This document shows, one piece after another, positions 23,993 through 32,685 of a stretch of 64,000 nucleotides of DNA. The position numbers and the translations under genes are program-made. The first letter of the stretch is position 1, and every line of letters starts with the position of its first letter. The notes below the pieces were generated by a model. It ran no database searches and was not told the origin of the DNA. It saw nothing but the letters and a program-made list of their open reading frames with translations. The stretch comes from Imperialibacter roseus. Its GTDB lineage: Bacteria; Bacteroidota; Bacteroidia; Cytophagales; Cyclobacteriaceae. The stretch lies in assembly GCF_032999765.1 (NCBI RefSeq), contig NZ_CP136051.1, forward strand, positions 1,464,417-1,528,416, read 5' to 3'.

Positions 23993-24193
23993 TTATTTTC
24001 TCTTTGTGCTTAAGCCAAACGGCAGATAAAGCGGACAAACTCCAATGAAGCTTGTGAGGATAAAAACGCCCGCTAGTATCAATAAAATAGTGGCGGCCAT
24101 ACCTGACAACTGTCCGAAGTAGTAAAGTGCGCCGATGACCAGTGCCAAAACAATTCTGATTGCCTTGTCGATTGAACCCATATTTGCTTTCAT
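23993..24193 (-). CDS. DUF2892 (YgaP-type) inner membrane protein
   Basis: The 66-aa protein has the DUF2892 pattern: a short N-terminus MGSIDKAIRIVLA, a first membrane helix (about residues 12-28), a second helix (about 33-50, ATILLILAGVFILTSFIG) and the conserved VCPLYLPFGLST end. In YgaP this part is fused to a rhodanese domain; here the partner domains are encoded as separate genes directly downstream. It may help export sulfur species or thiocyanate, as proposed for YgaP. Met5 is an alternative start. Confidence 0.9.
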   Translation of the reverse strand: MKANMGSIDKAIRIVLALVIGALYYFGQLSGMAATILLILAGVFILTSFIGVCPLYLPFGLSTKRK

Positions 24194-24317
24194 GATAGTC
24201 GTTTGATTAGAGGTTTATGTCCTAATACGATACAAATATCCGACAGCAATAGGGCGAAGTATGTGACTTTGGTTACGTTGAAGTTTTTTTTGAAAAAAGA
24301 AGCCGTCAGCCCTGTAG

Positions 24318-25289
24318 TTAGCTGAACCCAAGCGTGTTCCTCACCCTATCTAACACCTTTCGGGCAATCACTCTGGCTTTTGCCTCTCCTTCCTGTAGTT
24401 TGGCTTCCAGTTCGTCCTGGTGAGTCATGAAGTAGTCGAAGGTTTCCCTTTCTTTGGCAAAGTGTGAAAGAATCAGTTCCAGTAGTTCTTTTTTTGCGTG
24501 GCCGTAGCCGTAGTTGCCCCCAAGGAATTTATCCCGCATGGCCTCGACGTCAGAAGGTGATGCCAGCAGGCTGTAGAGCTTGAAGACATTGTTTGTGTCA
24601 GGGTCCTTCGGCTCTTCCAGAGGAGTAGCGTCTGTTACGATAGACATCACTTGCTTTTTGAGATCCTTTTCAGAAGCAAAAATATCGATCGTATTGCCGT
24701 AAGACTTGCTCATTTTCTGTCCGTCGGTACCGGGAATAGTCATTAACTGCTGGTCAATACGGGCCTCTGGCATGACAAACACCTCGCCATAGCGGCTATT
24801 GAAAGCCCCTGCGATGTCTCTGGCCATTTCCAGGTGCTGCAGCTGGTCTTTGCCGACGGGCACTACGTTTGAATCATAAAGTAAAATGTCGGCAGCCATC
24901 AGCACAGGGTACACGAAAAGCCCGGCGTTGACATCAGCCAGCCTGTCCGACTTGTCCTTGAACGAATGGGCATTCTGCAACATCGGAAACGGCGTGAAGC
25001 AACTCAGGTGCCATGCCAGCTCTGTCACCTCGCTAACCCTCGATTGGCGGTAAAATATATTTTTGTCGGTATCAAACCCGCATGCCAACCAGGCTGCGGC
25101 AACAGCTTTGGTGTTTTCTCTTCTTACATCGGCATCCTTGATGCTGGTTAACGAATGCAGGTCAGCGATAAAGAAGAGGGAATCGTTCTTTTCCTGCCTT
25201 GAAAGTTCAATGGCCGGAAGGATGGCTCCCATCAAATTACCTAAATGTGGTTTCCCTGAACTCTGTATGCCTGTAAGTATCCTTGCCAT
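24318..25289 (-). CDS. trpS: Tryptophanyl-tRNA synthetase
   Basis: The 323-aa enzyme charges tRNA-Trp. It shows the class I signature SSGKPHLGNLMGA (HIGH-like, residues about 10-22), an ADLHSLTSI region and the KMSKS motif in GQKMSKSYGNTIDIF (about residues 191-205). The length matches bacterial TrpS (about 325-335 aa). The ATG at 25289 gives the usual MARILTGIQSSG N-terminus. It appears to be transcribed alone, divergently from the DUF1573 gene with 108 bp between. Confidence 0.98.
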   Translation of the reverse strand: MARILTGIQSSGKPHLGNLMGAILPAIELSRQEKNDSLFFIADLHSLTSIKDADVRRENTKAVAAAWLACGFDTDKNIFYRQSRVSEVTELAWHLSCFTPFPMLQNAHSFKDKSDRLADVNAGLFVYPVLMAADILLYDSNVVPVGKDQLQHLEMARDIAGAFNSRYGEVFVMPEARIDQQLMTIPGTDGQKMSKSYGNTIDIFASEKDLKKQVMSIVTDATPLEEPKDPDTNNVFKLYSLLASPSDVEAMRDKFLGGNYGYGHAKKELLELILSHFAKERETFDYFMTHQDELEAKLQEGEAKARVIARKVLDRVRNTLGFS

Positions 25290-25397
25290 TGATCAAATTT
25301 TGGGCAAAGTAAATAAAAATCTTACGTTGATACTTCAGTAATAGTGATAAGTGTTGATCGTTAACTACTGACTGCGTTATTTCGTAACAAGTTTAGG

Positions 25398-26507
25398 ATG
25401 AAAAATATGGAGACAATGAAAAGGCTGGTATTTACATTTTTGGTGGGCAGTTTGCTGTTTTTTGTGGCAAGTAATGCAATGGCACAAAGTGGCGCTGTTG
25501 CTGAGTTTACCGAAACAGAACATGATTTTGGAGATGTAAGAGAAGAGGAGGGCCCCATTACTCACACTTTTGAGTTTGTCAACAAAGGCAATGCGCCTTT
25601 GGTTATATCCGGTGTGAAAGCCTCGTGTGGGTGTACTACCCCGGGCTGGAGCCAGGAGCCTGTGTTACCCGGAGAAAAAGGCTTCGTGAAAGCCCAGTAC
25701 AATCCGGCCAACCGCCCTGGTTCGTTTCGAAAGTCGCTAACAGTTACCAGCAACTCATCCGCCGGGGCTACCAGCTATTTGTACATAAAGGGCAATGTGA
25801 CGCCCAAGCCACGAACACCTGCCGATGACTATCCGAGCAAATTGGGAAACACCCGGTTCAAGTACCGGTCGATGAATTTTGGTGTGATTACAACTGAAAA
25901 GCCCGTAACGAAAGAATTCGAGGTATATAACGACAGCGACGCAGCCATCACATTCAAAGAGAACATAGAAGCGCCAGCCCACATCAAGGTGTCGTATGAT
26001 CCGTTGATTTTGGAGCCTAAGAAGGTAGGCAAGGTGGTGGTTACTTATGATGCAAAGCAAAAGGCCAGATTTGGCTACAATTCCGACAATGTGAAGCTTT
26101 TTACCGATGAATCAGAGAATGGAGAGAAGCTTCTTTACGTGCTGGCTACGATAGAAGAGTATTTCCCACCAATGACAGATGCCGAAAAAGCCAAAGCAGC
26201 GAGGCTGTCGTTTCAGGAAGTGACTCATGATTTTGGAAGGATTCAGCAAAGTGCCAGCGTTTCGTTCGACTTCGTTTATACCAATACTGGCAAGGCTCCG
26301 CTGAATATCAGAGACACCCGAACCAACTGTGGTTGCACCGTATCTACTGTAAGCAAGGAGGACTTAAAGCCGGGCGAAACCGGTAAACTGTCGGTTACCT
26401 TCGACCCCAAAGGAAGAAAGGGAACACAACAGAAGACCATTACCATTTTCTCCAATGACCCAACAGCCTCAGCACAGACGCTGACAGTGAAGGCTTATGT
26501 AGAATAA
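25398..26507 (+). CDS. Secreted DUF1573 protein with repeated domains
   Basis: The 369-aa protein has a signal peptide ending SNAMAQ and at least two clear DUF1573 (ASH-like Ig fold) units. The first (about residues 34-130) has EHDFGDVREEEG and KASCGCTTPGW; the last (about 268-366) has THDFGRIQQSA and RTNCGCTVSTV. A third, Cys-less Ig-like unit lies between. The paired CGC cysteines are a family hallmark. DUF1573 proteins are abundant in the Bacteroidota periplasm but lack an agreed function. Three in-frame ATGs lie within the first 10 codons (25398 first); any could start translation. Confidence 0.88.
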   Translation: MKNMETMKRLVFTFLVGSLLFFVASNAMAQSGAVAEFTETEHDFGDVREEEGPITHTFEFVNKGNAPLVISGVKASCGCTTPGWSQEPVLPGEKGFVKAQYNPANRPGSFRKSLTVTSNSSAGATSYLYIKGNVTPKPRTPADDYPSKLGNTRFKYRSMNFGVITTEKPVTKEFEVYNDSDAAITFKENIEAPAHIKVSYDPLILEPKKVGKVVVTYDAKQKARFGYNSDNVKLFTDESENGEKLLYVLATIEEYFPPMTDAEKAKAARLSFQEVTHDFGRIQQSASVSFDFVYTNTGKAPLNIRDTRTNCGCTVSTVSKEDLKPGETGKLSVTFDPKGRKGTQQKTITIFSNDPTASAQTLTVKAYVE

Positions 26508-26534
26508 AAAGCTTCTCAAAATACTGACAAGATG

Positions 26535-26556
26535 AAAGCCGCTCCAGAGCGGCTTT
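26535..26556 (+). terminator. Terminator after DUF1573 gene
   Basis: aaagccgct pairs with agcggcttt around a 4-nt loop and is followed by a T run, 27 nt after the stop codon of the DUF1573 gene. Confidence 0.88.
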
Positions 26557-26637
26557 TTGCATTTAAGAGACCCGTTTCTAACTGACGGGAATTTACTTTA
26601 ACGAGTCTGTGTTCATCCGAGGTGTTTTAGTGTAAAA

Positions 26638-27678
26638 ATGGGTACAAGTCATATGGAAATAGGAATAGACAGCTTTGCTTCGATTGTGTCGGATAGTGAA
26701 TCCGGTGTGGAGGCAGACAGCATGCAGGCGATGGCCAATTTACTTGAAAGAATTGAACACGCTGACAGATCGGGGTTGGATGTGTTTGGGATTGGTGAAC
26801 ATCATCGCAGGGAGTTCCTCGATTCCTCAACCGTCACCATCCTTGCAGCGGCGGCGGCTCGCACTAATACCATACGGCTAACAAGTGCCGTGGCAGTGCT
26901 CAGTGCTGCTGACCCGGTGAGGGTGTTTCAAAGCCATGCCACGCTCGACCTCATTTCCGGCGGAAGAGCCGAAATGGTAGTAGGCAGAGGCTCTTCAATC
27001 GAAGCCTTTCCACTTTTCGGCTTTGACCTGAAGGACTACGACCAGCTTTTTGCTGAAAAACTGGGGCTTTTACTCCATATCCGTGACAATGAAATTGCCA
27101 ACTGGTCAGGTAGATTCCGTCCAAGGCTTGTTGATCAACCTATTTATCCAAGGCCGGTGCAAAATCCACTGCCGGTTTGGCTGGGAGTGGGCGGCACGCC
27201 GCAGTCGTTTGCCAGGGCTGGTATGCTTGGGCTTCCCCTCATGGTGGCCATCATCGGCGGCGATACGCATCGGTTTCGCCCCCTTGTTGATTTGTACAGA
27301 AAGGCCTGGCTGGAGGCCGGTCACCCAGAAAATGAAATGAAGGTAGGGCTGCACTCCCTGGGCTATGTGGCAAATACGACAGAAGAAGCCATAGCAGACT
27401 ACTTCCCGGGCTTTTCTGCCAATATGACGAGACTAGGGAAAGAGCGGGGGTGGCCCCCAATGACCAGAGAGCGATTTGAGATGGCAAGGGCACCCCTTGG
27501 GTCGTTGCTTTTGGGAAGCCCCGAGGAGGTGGCAGAGAAAATTTTACGGCACAGCGAGGCATTAGGAGGCATAGATCGGGTGACTTTCCAAATGGATAAT
27601 GCCAACCTTCCTCATGAAAAAACCATGCAGGCTTATGAGCTGATTGGTAAGAGAATAAAACCTTTGATTCAGGGGTAG
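26638..27678 (+). CDS. LLM-class flavin-dependent oxidoreductase
   Basis: The 346-aa protein belongs to the bacterial luciferase-like monooxygenase superfamily (TIM barrel, FMN or F420). Visible are DVFGIGEHHRREFLDSSTVT (about residues 41-60), IRLTSAVAVLSAADPVRVFQ, LDLISGGRAEMVVGRGS and GLPLMVAIIGGD. It is of the alkanal-monooxygenase-like group found in many Bacteroidota; substrate unknown. The ATG at 26638 is used; Met6 (MEIGIDSF) is closer to the conserved core and may be the real start. It converges on the MFS gene with only 3 nt between stop codons. Confidence 0.9.
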   Translation: MGTSHMEIGIDSFASIVSDSESGVEADSMQAMANLLERIEHADRSGLDVFGIGEHHRREFLDSSTVTILAAAAARTNTIRLTSAVAVLSAADPVRVFQSHATLDLISGGRAEMVVGRGSSIEAFPLFGFDLKDYDQLFAEKLGLLLHIRDNEIANWSGRFRPRLVDQPIYPRPVQNPLPVWLGVGGTPQSFARAGMLGLPLMVAIIGGDTHRFRPLVDLYRKAWLEAGHPENEMKVGLHSLGYVANTTEEAIADYFPGFSANMTRLGKERGWPPMTRERFEMARAPLGSLLLGSPEEVAEKILRHSEALGGIDRVTFQMDNANLPHEKTMQAYELIGKRIKPLIQG

Positions 27679-27681
27679 GGG

Positions 27682-28989
27682 CTAGAGCTTTATCTTAGCA
27701 GGCCTGGGGGAAATGAGGTGCATCAGTATGAGTGCTACCACATAAGCGCACCCACAAATAATGAAAAGCACACTGTAGCCGGCATTAATGTCTCCAAGTG
27801 TCTTGTAGTAGTCTAGCAACCGCCCCACGACAATTGGAAAAAGCACACCACCAAGGGCGCCCGCTAATGTGCCAATGCCAATCAAGCTGCTGATGACCTT
27901 TTTTGGAAACTCATCCCCTATAGTTGTGAGAATATTGGCGCTCCAACCCTGATGCGATGCCGCCGCCAGGCTGACTAATGCGACGGCGATCCACAAATTA
28001 CTTAGGAACTGCGCCAGCATAATCGGAACTACACATAACGCAAACACCAGCATCGACACCCTTCTGGCTTTGAAGATGGGCCAGCCTCTTTTGATCAACC
28101 AGCTCGACAGGTAGCCGCCCCCGATGCTACCCAGGGTGGTGGCGGTGTAAATAATCGCCAGCAGCAGGCTAGGCTTGGTAAAGTCGACTTGAAAGGCATT
28201 TACAAAGTAGGAGGGAAGCCAAAACAAGAAGAACCACCAGATGGGGTCTGAAAGAAATTTGCCAACAATAAATGCCCAGGTTTGACGAAAGGAAAGCAGT
28301 TTGAGCCACGAAACCCTTATGGTACTTTCATCCTTTTCTTCATCATCGCTGTGGATGTAGTCGTATTCCTCCTTGCTTAGCCTTTTTTGCGATACTGGGA
28401 TGTCGTAGAATTTCCACCACAAGGCGAGCCATACAAACCCCATGGCTCCGGTCAGGATAAATGCTTCTTCCCAGCCCCACATGGAGACGATAATGGGCAC
28501 CAGGATTGGCGCCACAATCGCCCCAACGTTGGTGCCGCTAATGAAAATGCCAGTGGCCAGCGCTCGTTCTTTCTTGGGGAACCATTCCGCCACTGTTTTG
28601 ATGGCTGTGGGTAAATTCATAGCTTCACTCAGCCCAAGGACTGCCCTTACTGATGCAAAGCCAATAGTCCTCGTTGTTATTGCGTGTGCCATGGAAGCAA
28701 GGCTCCAAATGATCAACGAAAGGGAGTACCCCAATTTGGTGCCGATTCTGTCAATGAGCCCGCCAAAGCTGAGTAATCCCAGAGCATAAGAGGCTGTGAA
28801 AGCCATCACCACATGGCTGTAGTCGATTTCACTCCAGCCAAAGTACTGCTCCAGCGTAGGCTTAAGTATGCCTATCACCTGCCTGTCCACATACCGGAGG
28901 GTGGTGGCGTAGAACAATAAGGCACAAACGTACCAGCGATAGTTCTTTATTACGCTTGATTTGAGCGAATGAGAAGAGTCGGCTGACAT
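27682..28989 (-). CDS. MFS transporter, hexuronate (ExuT)-like
   Basis: The 435-aa protein has 12 predicted membrane helices and the anion:cation symporter signature of the MFS. An early LRYVDRQVIGILKPTLEQYF segment, GGLIDRIGTKLGYSLSLIIW between helices 2 and 3, and a cytoplasmic loop rich in acidic residues (SDDEEKDEST) are visible. Relatives carry glucuronate and galacturonate into the cytoplasm with protons. The gene is followed (in transcription order it is last) by its neighbours UxaC, an SDR and a DUF6807 gene on the same strand, which supports hexuronate as substrate. Confidence 0.88.
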   Translation of the reverse strand: MSADSSHSLKSSVIKNYRWYVCALLFYATTLRYVDRQVIGILKPTLEQYFGWSEIDYSHVVMAFTASYALGLLSFGGLIDRIGTKLGYSLSLIIWSLASMAHAITTRTIGFASVRAVLGLSEAMNLPTAIKTVAEWFPKKERALATGIFISGTNVGAIVAPILVPIIVSMWGWEEAFILTGAMGFVWLALWWKFYDIPVSQKRLSKEEYDYIHSDDEEKDESTIRVSWLKLLSFRQTWAFIVGKFLSDPIWWFFLFWLPSYFVNAFQVDFTKPSLLLAIIYTATTLGSIGGGYLSSWLIKRGWPIFKARRVSMLVFALCVVPIMLAQFLSNLWIAVALVSLAAASHQGWSANILTTIGDEFPKKVISSLIGIGTLAGALGGVLFPIVVGRLLDYYKTLGDINAGYSVLFIICGCAYVVALILMHLISPRPAKIKL

Positions 28990-29042
28990 GTGCGTTGACT
29001 AGTTTCGAAGATGCATTGGATCTGGCACAATGTAGCTACGAA

Positions 29043-30443
29043 TCAAAAACCAAAATAGGTTTTTGCATTGTTGTAGCAAACATCCTCCACCATTTGACCC
29101 AGCAGCGCCATATCATTTGGGAGCTCACCGTTTTTCACATCTTCTCCGATAAGGTTACAAAGTATTCTTCTGAAGTATTCGTGCCTGGGGAAGGACAGAA
29201 AGCTTCTGGAATCGGTGACCATCCCCACAAAAACAGAGAGAAGGCCCATGTTAGACAGTGTGTTCATTTGCTTCTCCATGCCATCTTTCTGGTCGAGGTA
29301 CCACCAGCCGCTTCCCCATTGCATTTTCCCGGCAGTTGTTCCGTCGTTGAAATTGCCGGTCATCGTAGCGAATAGCTCGTTATCGGCCGGGTTGAGATTG
29401 TAAAGGATGGTTTTTGCCAGCTGATTGCCGCTGTCGAGGTGATTGAAATACCTGGCCATGGTTTGGGCCTGTGGAAAATCGCCAATGGAATCAAAGCCAG
29501 TGTCGGGGCCCAGCTCCCGCAGCATCCTGTCATTGTTGTTTCTTAAGGCTCCCAGGTGAAATTGCTGCACCCAGCCTTTGCTGTGGTAAAGTGTGCTGAG
29601 GTGGCTTAGGATAATAAAACGAAGGCCAACTGCCTCAGCAGTGGTCAGTGGGTGCCCTTCTAAGGCCTGAACAAAAAGCTTCTCGGCTTCTTTTTCGGTA
29701 ATGTTGCTAAAAGGGAGAGTCTCCAGCCCGTGATCTGCCGCACGGCAGCCGTGGTCATGAAAGTAATTTACTCTGTTTTCAAGGGCTCTGAATAAGCCCT
29801 GAATAGAGCTGATGTTGACGGAAGAGGCTTCTGCTAATTTTTGCACGTAGCTAGCATACGATGCGGAACCAGCAAATGTATATGCTTTGTCAGGTCTGAA
29901 GGTTGGCAGCATTTTGAGCGTTTTTGACGACTGCATCTCCTCGTGGTAATGCAAGTCGTCGCAGGGATCGTCCGTTGTGCAAACCACCTCTGCTTTCATT
30001 TTCGCCAGCAAACCCTGCACCCTGAAGTCTTCCCTCTGAAGCATGGTGGAACAATCTTCATAGATCTTCCGGGCACTTTTACCATTGAGAAGCTCTGTCA
30101 CCCCAAAATACCGTTGAAGCTCCAGGTGGGTCCAGTGGTAAAGCGGATTGCGCATGGTTTTTGGCACTGTCTCCGCCCACTTCACAAACTTCTCTTCAGG
30201 TGTGGCATTGCCGGTGCAGTAGCGCTCATCTATGCCGTTGATTCGCATTGCTCTCCACTTATAGTGATCACCTTCCAGCCAGATTTCAGTAAGATCCGAA
30301 AACTGACGGTTCTCAGCAATATCTTTTGGAGAAAGGTGATTATGGTAGTCTACGATGGAAGCATTTTTAGCATGCTTGTGATATAGTTGTCTTGCTTCTT
30401 CCGATTGTAAAAGGAAGTCCTCGGTCAAAAAGGTTGGGTTCAT
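29043..30443 (-). CDS. uxaC: Glucuronate isomerase
   Basis: The 466-aa cytoplasmic enzyme converts D-glucuronate to D-fructuronate (and galacturonate to tagaturonate). Length and sequence match UxaC: VDYHNHLSPKDIAENRQF with the HxH metal site (residues about 33-50), MRINGIDERYCTGNATPEEK, TTDDPCDDLHYHEEM and HLGALRNNNDRM. The fold is that of the amidohydrolase superfamily. It lies 53 nt upstream of the MFS transporter gene and 81 nt after the SDR gene, all in one direction, making a hexuronate catabolic unit. Confidence 0.97.
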   Translation of the reverse strand: MNPTFLTEDFLLQSEEARQLYHKHAKNASIVDYHNHLSPKDIAENRQFSDLTEIWLEGDHYKWRAMRINGIDERYCTGNATPEEKFVKWAETVPKTMRNPLYHWTHLELQRYFGVTELLNGKSARKIYEDCSTMLQREDFRVQGLLAKMKAEVVCTTDDPCDDLHYHEEMQSSKTLKMLPTFRPDKAYTFAGSASYASYVQKLAEASSVNISSIQGLFRALENRVNYFHDHGCRAADHGLETLPFSNITEKEAEKLFVQALEGHPLTTAEAVGLRFIILSHLSTLYHSKGWVQQFHLGALRNNNDRMLRELGPDTGFDSIGDFPQAQTMARYFNHLDSGNQLAKTILYNLNPADNELFATMTGNFNDGTTAGKMQWGSGWWYLDQKDGMEKQMNTLSNMGLLSVFVGMVTDSRSFLSFPRHEYFRRILCNLIGEDVKNGELPNDMALLGQMVEDVCYNNAKTYFGF

Positions 30444-30524
30444 GTTTAGGTGTTAATCGTAAGAAGTCCTGTTGGTTGCACGCTTTCCATTGACATGCGT
30501 TCAAAATATTTAAGTTATCACTGA

Positions 30525-31352
30525 CTAAACTCCACAATAGGCATTGAATCCGCCGTCGACAGGCACCACCACGCCGGTAACAAATTTAGAGGCGTCGGAA
30601 CACAACCAAAGTAAGGTTCCGATGAGCTCTTCGGCGTCGCCAAATCGTCCAAATGGTGTTTGGTTGATCACAGCATTTCCACGGGCTGTTAGTGTGCCAT
30701 CGGGGTTAGTTAACAGCGCCCGATTTTGCTCTGTGAGGAAGAAGCCTGGAGCAATGGCATTTACACGTATGCCCTCGCCTACTTTTTTGGCCATTTCTAC
30801 CGCAAGCCACTGCGTGAAATTGTCAATGGCAGCTTTGGCAGCTGAATAACCCACCACCCTGGTGATAGGCCTGAATGCCGACATGGATGAAATGTTGACG
30901 ATAATGCCTTTTTTGTTGGCGGCCATTACCTCGCCGAATATTTGCGAGGGTAGCACAGTGCCCAGCAGATTCAAATCAACTACCTGCTGAAAAGCCTTCG
31001 TATCAAGGTCGAAGAATGTTTTGTCGGGAGAGATAGTAGCACCCGGCATATTGCCGCCAGCTGCATTGACCAAAACGTCAATTTGCCCGGTCGTCTTCAG
31101 AATATCTTTTTTTACACCTAACAGGTTGTCTTTGTCCAGTACATCGGTCTTGAAAAAGCTGGCTTTACCACCAGTTTTTTCAATGTCATTGACAAGGCCT
31201 TTGCCTGCATCTTCTCTTCTGCCAAGAACGACCACATGAGCACCAGCAGCAGCCATATTCTTCGCCATCACCGAGCCCAATATGCCGGTGCCACCGGTGA
31301 TTACAATTGTTTTGCCTTCTACCGAAAATAGTTGGTTGGGGGATTGATTCAT
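30525..31352 (-). CDS. SDR oxidoreductase, probable D-fructuronate reductase (mannonate oxidoreductase)
   Basis: The 275-aa protein is a classical short-chain dehydrogenase: TGGTGILGSVMAKNMA cofactor loop (about residues 19-34), NAAGGNMPGA, the catalytic Ser in NISSMSAFRPITR and YSAAKAAIDNF with Tyr and Lys. SDR enzymes of this length next to uxaC reduce D-fructuronate to D-mannonate in place of the unrelated UxuB. That assignment rests on context plus family resemblance; activity on another keto-sugar cannot be excluded. Its ATG is 7 nt after the end of the DUF6807 gene. Confidence 0.85.
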   Translation of the reverse strand: MNQSPNQLFSVEGKTIVITGGTGILGSVMAKNMAAAGAHVVVLGRREDAGKGLVNDIEKTGGKASFFKTDVLDKDNLLGVKKDILKTTGQIDVLVNAAGGNMPGATISPDKTFFDLDTKAFQQVVDLNLLGTVLPSQIFGEVMAANKKGIIVNISSMSAFRPITRVVGYSAAKAAIDNFTQWLAVEMAKKVGEGIRVNAIAPGFFLTEQNRALLTNPDGTLTARGNAVINQTPFGRFGDAEELIGTLLWLCSDASKFVTGVVVPVDGGFNAYCGV

Positions 31353-31359
31353 GAATTGC

Positions 31360-32412
31360 CTACTTGTTAAACTCTTTGAACTGTTTGTTCATTTCTTCAT
31401 CACTCAAAAACTTACCGGAGCTGAGCAGTACCCTGTGGTTGAAAACAATTGATTCACCTGGCTTCAGTGTGGTAGTGAACTCCGGATCGGTGGGAACGTA
31501 TGACTTGGATGCGAGATTGTTGACAGCAAACAACCCGTAGCCACGAGCATGCCAGTGTGCCGGATAGCCCATGTTTTTCTTGTTGTCCACCATGGCAATG
31601 GTAATATCTTCGTTTCCTTTGGTAGCAGAAAGGCTGACCCAGTCGGCACGCTTGCCCCATACGTCACCTTTTTCAAGCCCGCCGCTGTTTCTGTACACAC
31701 CATTCACGCCTTCGTTGTTAAGGGCGGCTACGGTGGTTGGGTTTCCTGCTGCGTCGGTAAACACTTCCGGCTTGTTGCTGGGCTCTTCAAATGCCCGATC
31801 TAATCTGATACCCATCATGCCTTCCTTCGACTCCTCAAAAACCACTTTGTCTTTTTGAGCTGTGAGCTTCGTTGTACGATCGATAGTACGAAGGTCGTCG
31901 GTTCCTGAAAATATGAACGTTGTTTCTTCAACCATGAGCACCTTCCCTGAGTTGTCAACCCAGTTCGCTTGCACCACCAATGTGCCTTTGGTTTTGCCGC
32001 CCTCTGCTTTTATTACCTTTTGATGGCGGATGCTGCCATAATCCTTCTTTTGATCAGCAGGAATGGCATACGAGTTGTTCCAAAAGTCAAGATTGTTTAC
32101 ATCTCCATAATTGAACCATAGCCCAACATGGTGAGGGTGGTCTACCCGCTCTCCTGCTCTTGGATTTCTGGGGAAGCCTCTGGTAATCACCGTCCCGTTT
32201 GCGGTATATATCGGATAAAGTACAGGTTTGTCCAGATCCTCGGGATAGATATAAGATGTGAAGAGTTTTCCATCTATCATCACATCTACCTTTTTGTTCT
32301 TTTCGTCAGTTACAAACTTCACACCCTTCATTTGCGCATACCCAACGTGGGCGATCAGTGTAAACAGGAATAACGCAGCACCTGTTTTTGCTATTTTACC
32401 TAGTAAATCCAT
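31360..32412 (-). CDS. Secreted DUF6807 (PmoA-like) protein
   Basis: The 350-aa protein has a signal peptide (about residues 1-26, ending GYAQ). A beta-rich DUF6807 domain follows with LFTSYIYPEDLDKPVLYPI, RGFPRNPRAGERVDHPHHVG and WFNYGDVNNLDFWNN. The family was once labelled methane oxygenase PmoA but is unrelated to the membrane enzyme. It is frequent in glycan-degrading Bacteroidota and Planctomycetes next to Gfo/Idh oxidoreductases, as here, where such a gene diverges from it. A role in processing oxidised or methylated sugars is an inference. It is the first gene of the hexuronate unit. Confidence 0.87.
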   Translation of the reverse strand: MDLLGKIAKTGAALFLFTLIAHVGYAQMKGVKFVTDEKNKKVDVMIDGKLFTSYIYPEDLDKPVLYPIYTANGTVITRGFPRNPRAGERVDHPHHVGLWFNYGDVNNLDFWNNSYAIPADQKKDYGSIRHQKVIKAEGGKTKGTLVVQANWVDNSGKVLMVEETTFIFSGTDDLRTIDRTTKLTAQKDKVVFEESKEGMMGIRLDRAFEEPSNKPEVFTDAAGNPTTVAALNNEGVNGVYRNSGGLEKGDVWGKRADWVSLSATKGNEDITIAMVDNKKNMGYPAHWHARGYGLFAVNNLASKSYVPTDPEFTTTLKPGESIVFNHRVLLSSGKFLSDEEMNKQFKEFNK

Positions 32413-32685
32413 TAATGATGTAATTTATATTTTGATTTTGGATGAGTTTACGGATTGTCATAGTTATGACGAAATTTTCATGGCCGATCCTTACATGTTC
32501 CTCGCTTTTTTCTGGAGCAAAAGAACAAGCTAAGGGTGATAAGGGAAAAATCCGTCTTATAGTAGTCAAGCGCCTTTTTTGTAGGGTTTTCCCTACTTTC
32601 CGGCGCCGAACAAGCCTTTCTCATTTCACTTTCACTTAACGAATGAAAAGCGATTCGCAATATTATAAAAACCTACTTTACTATT

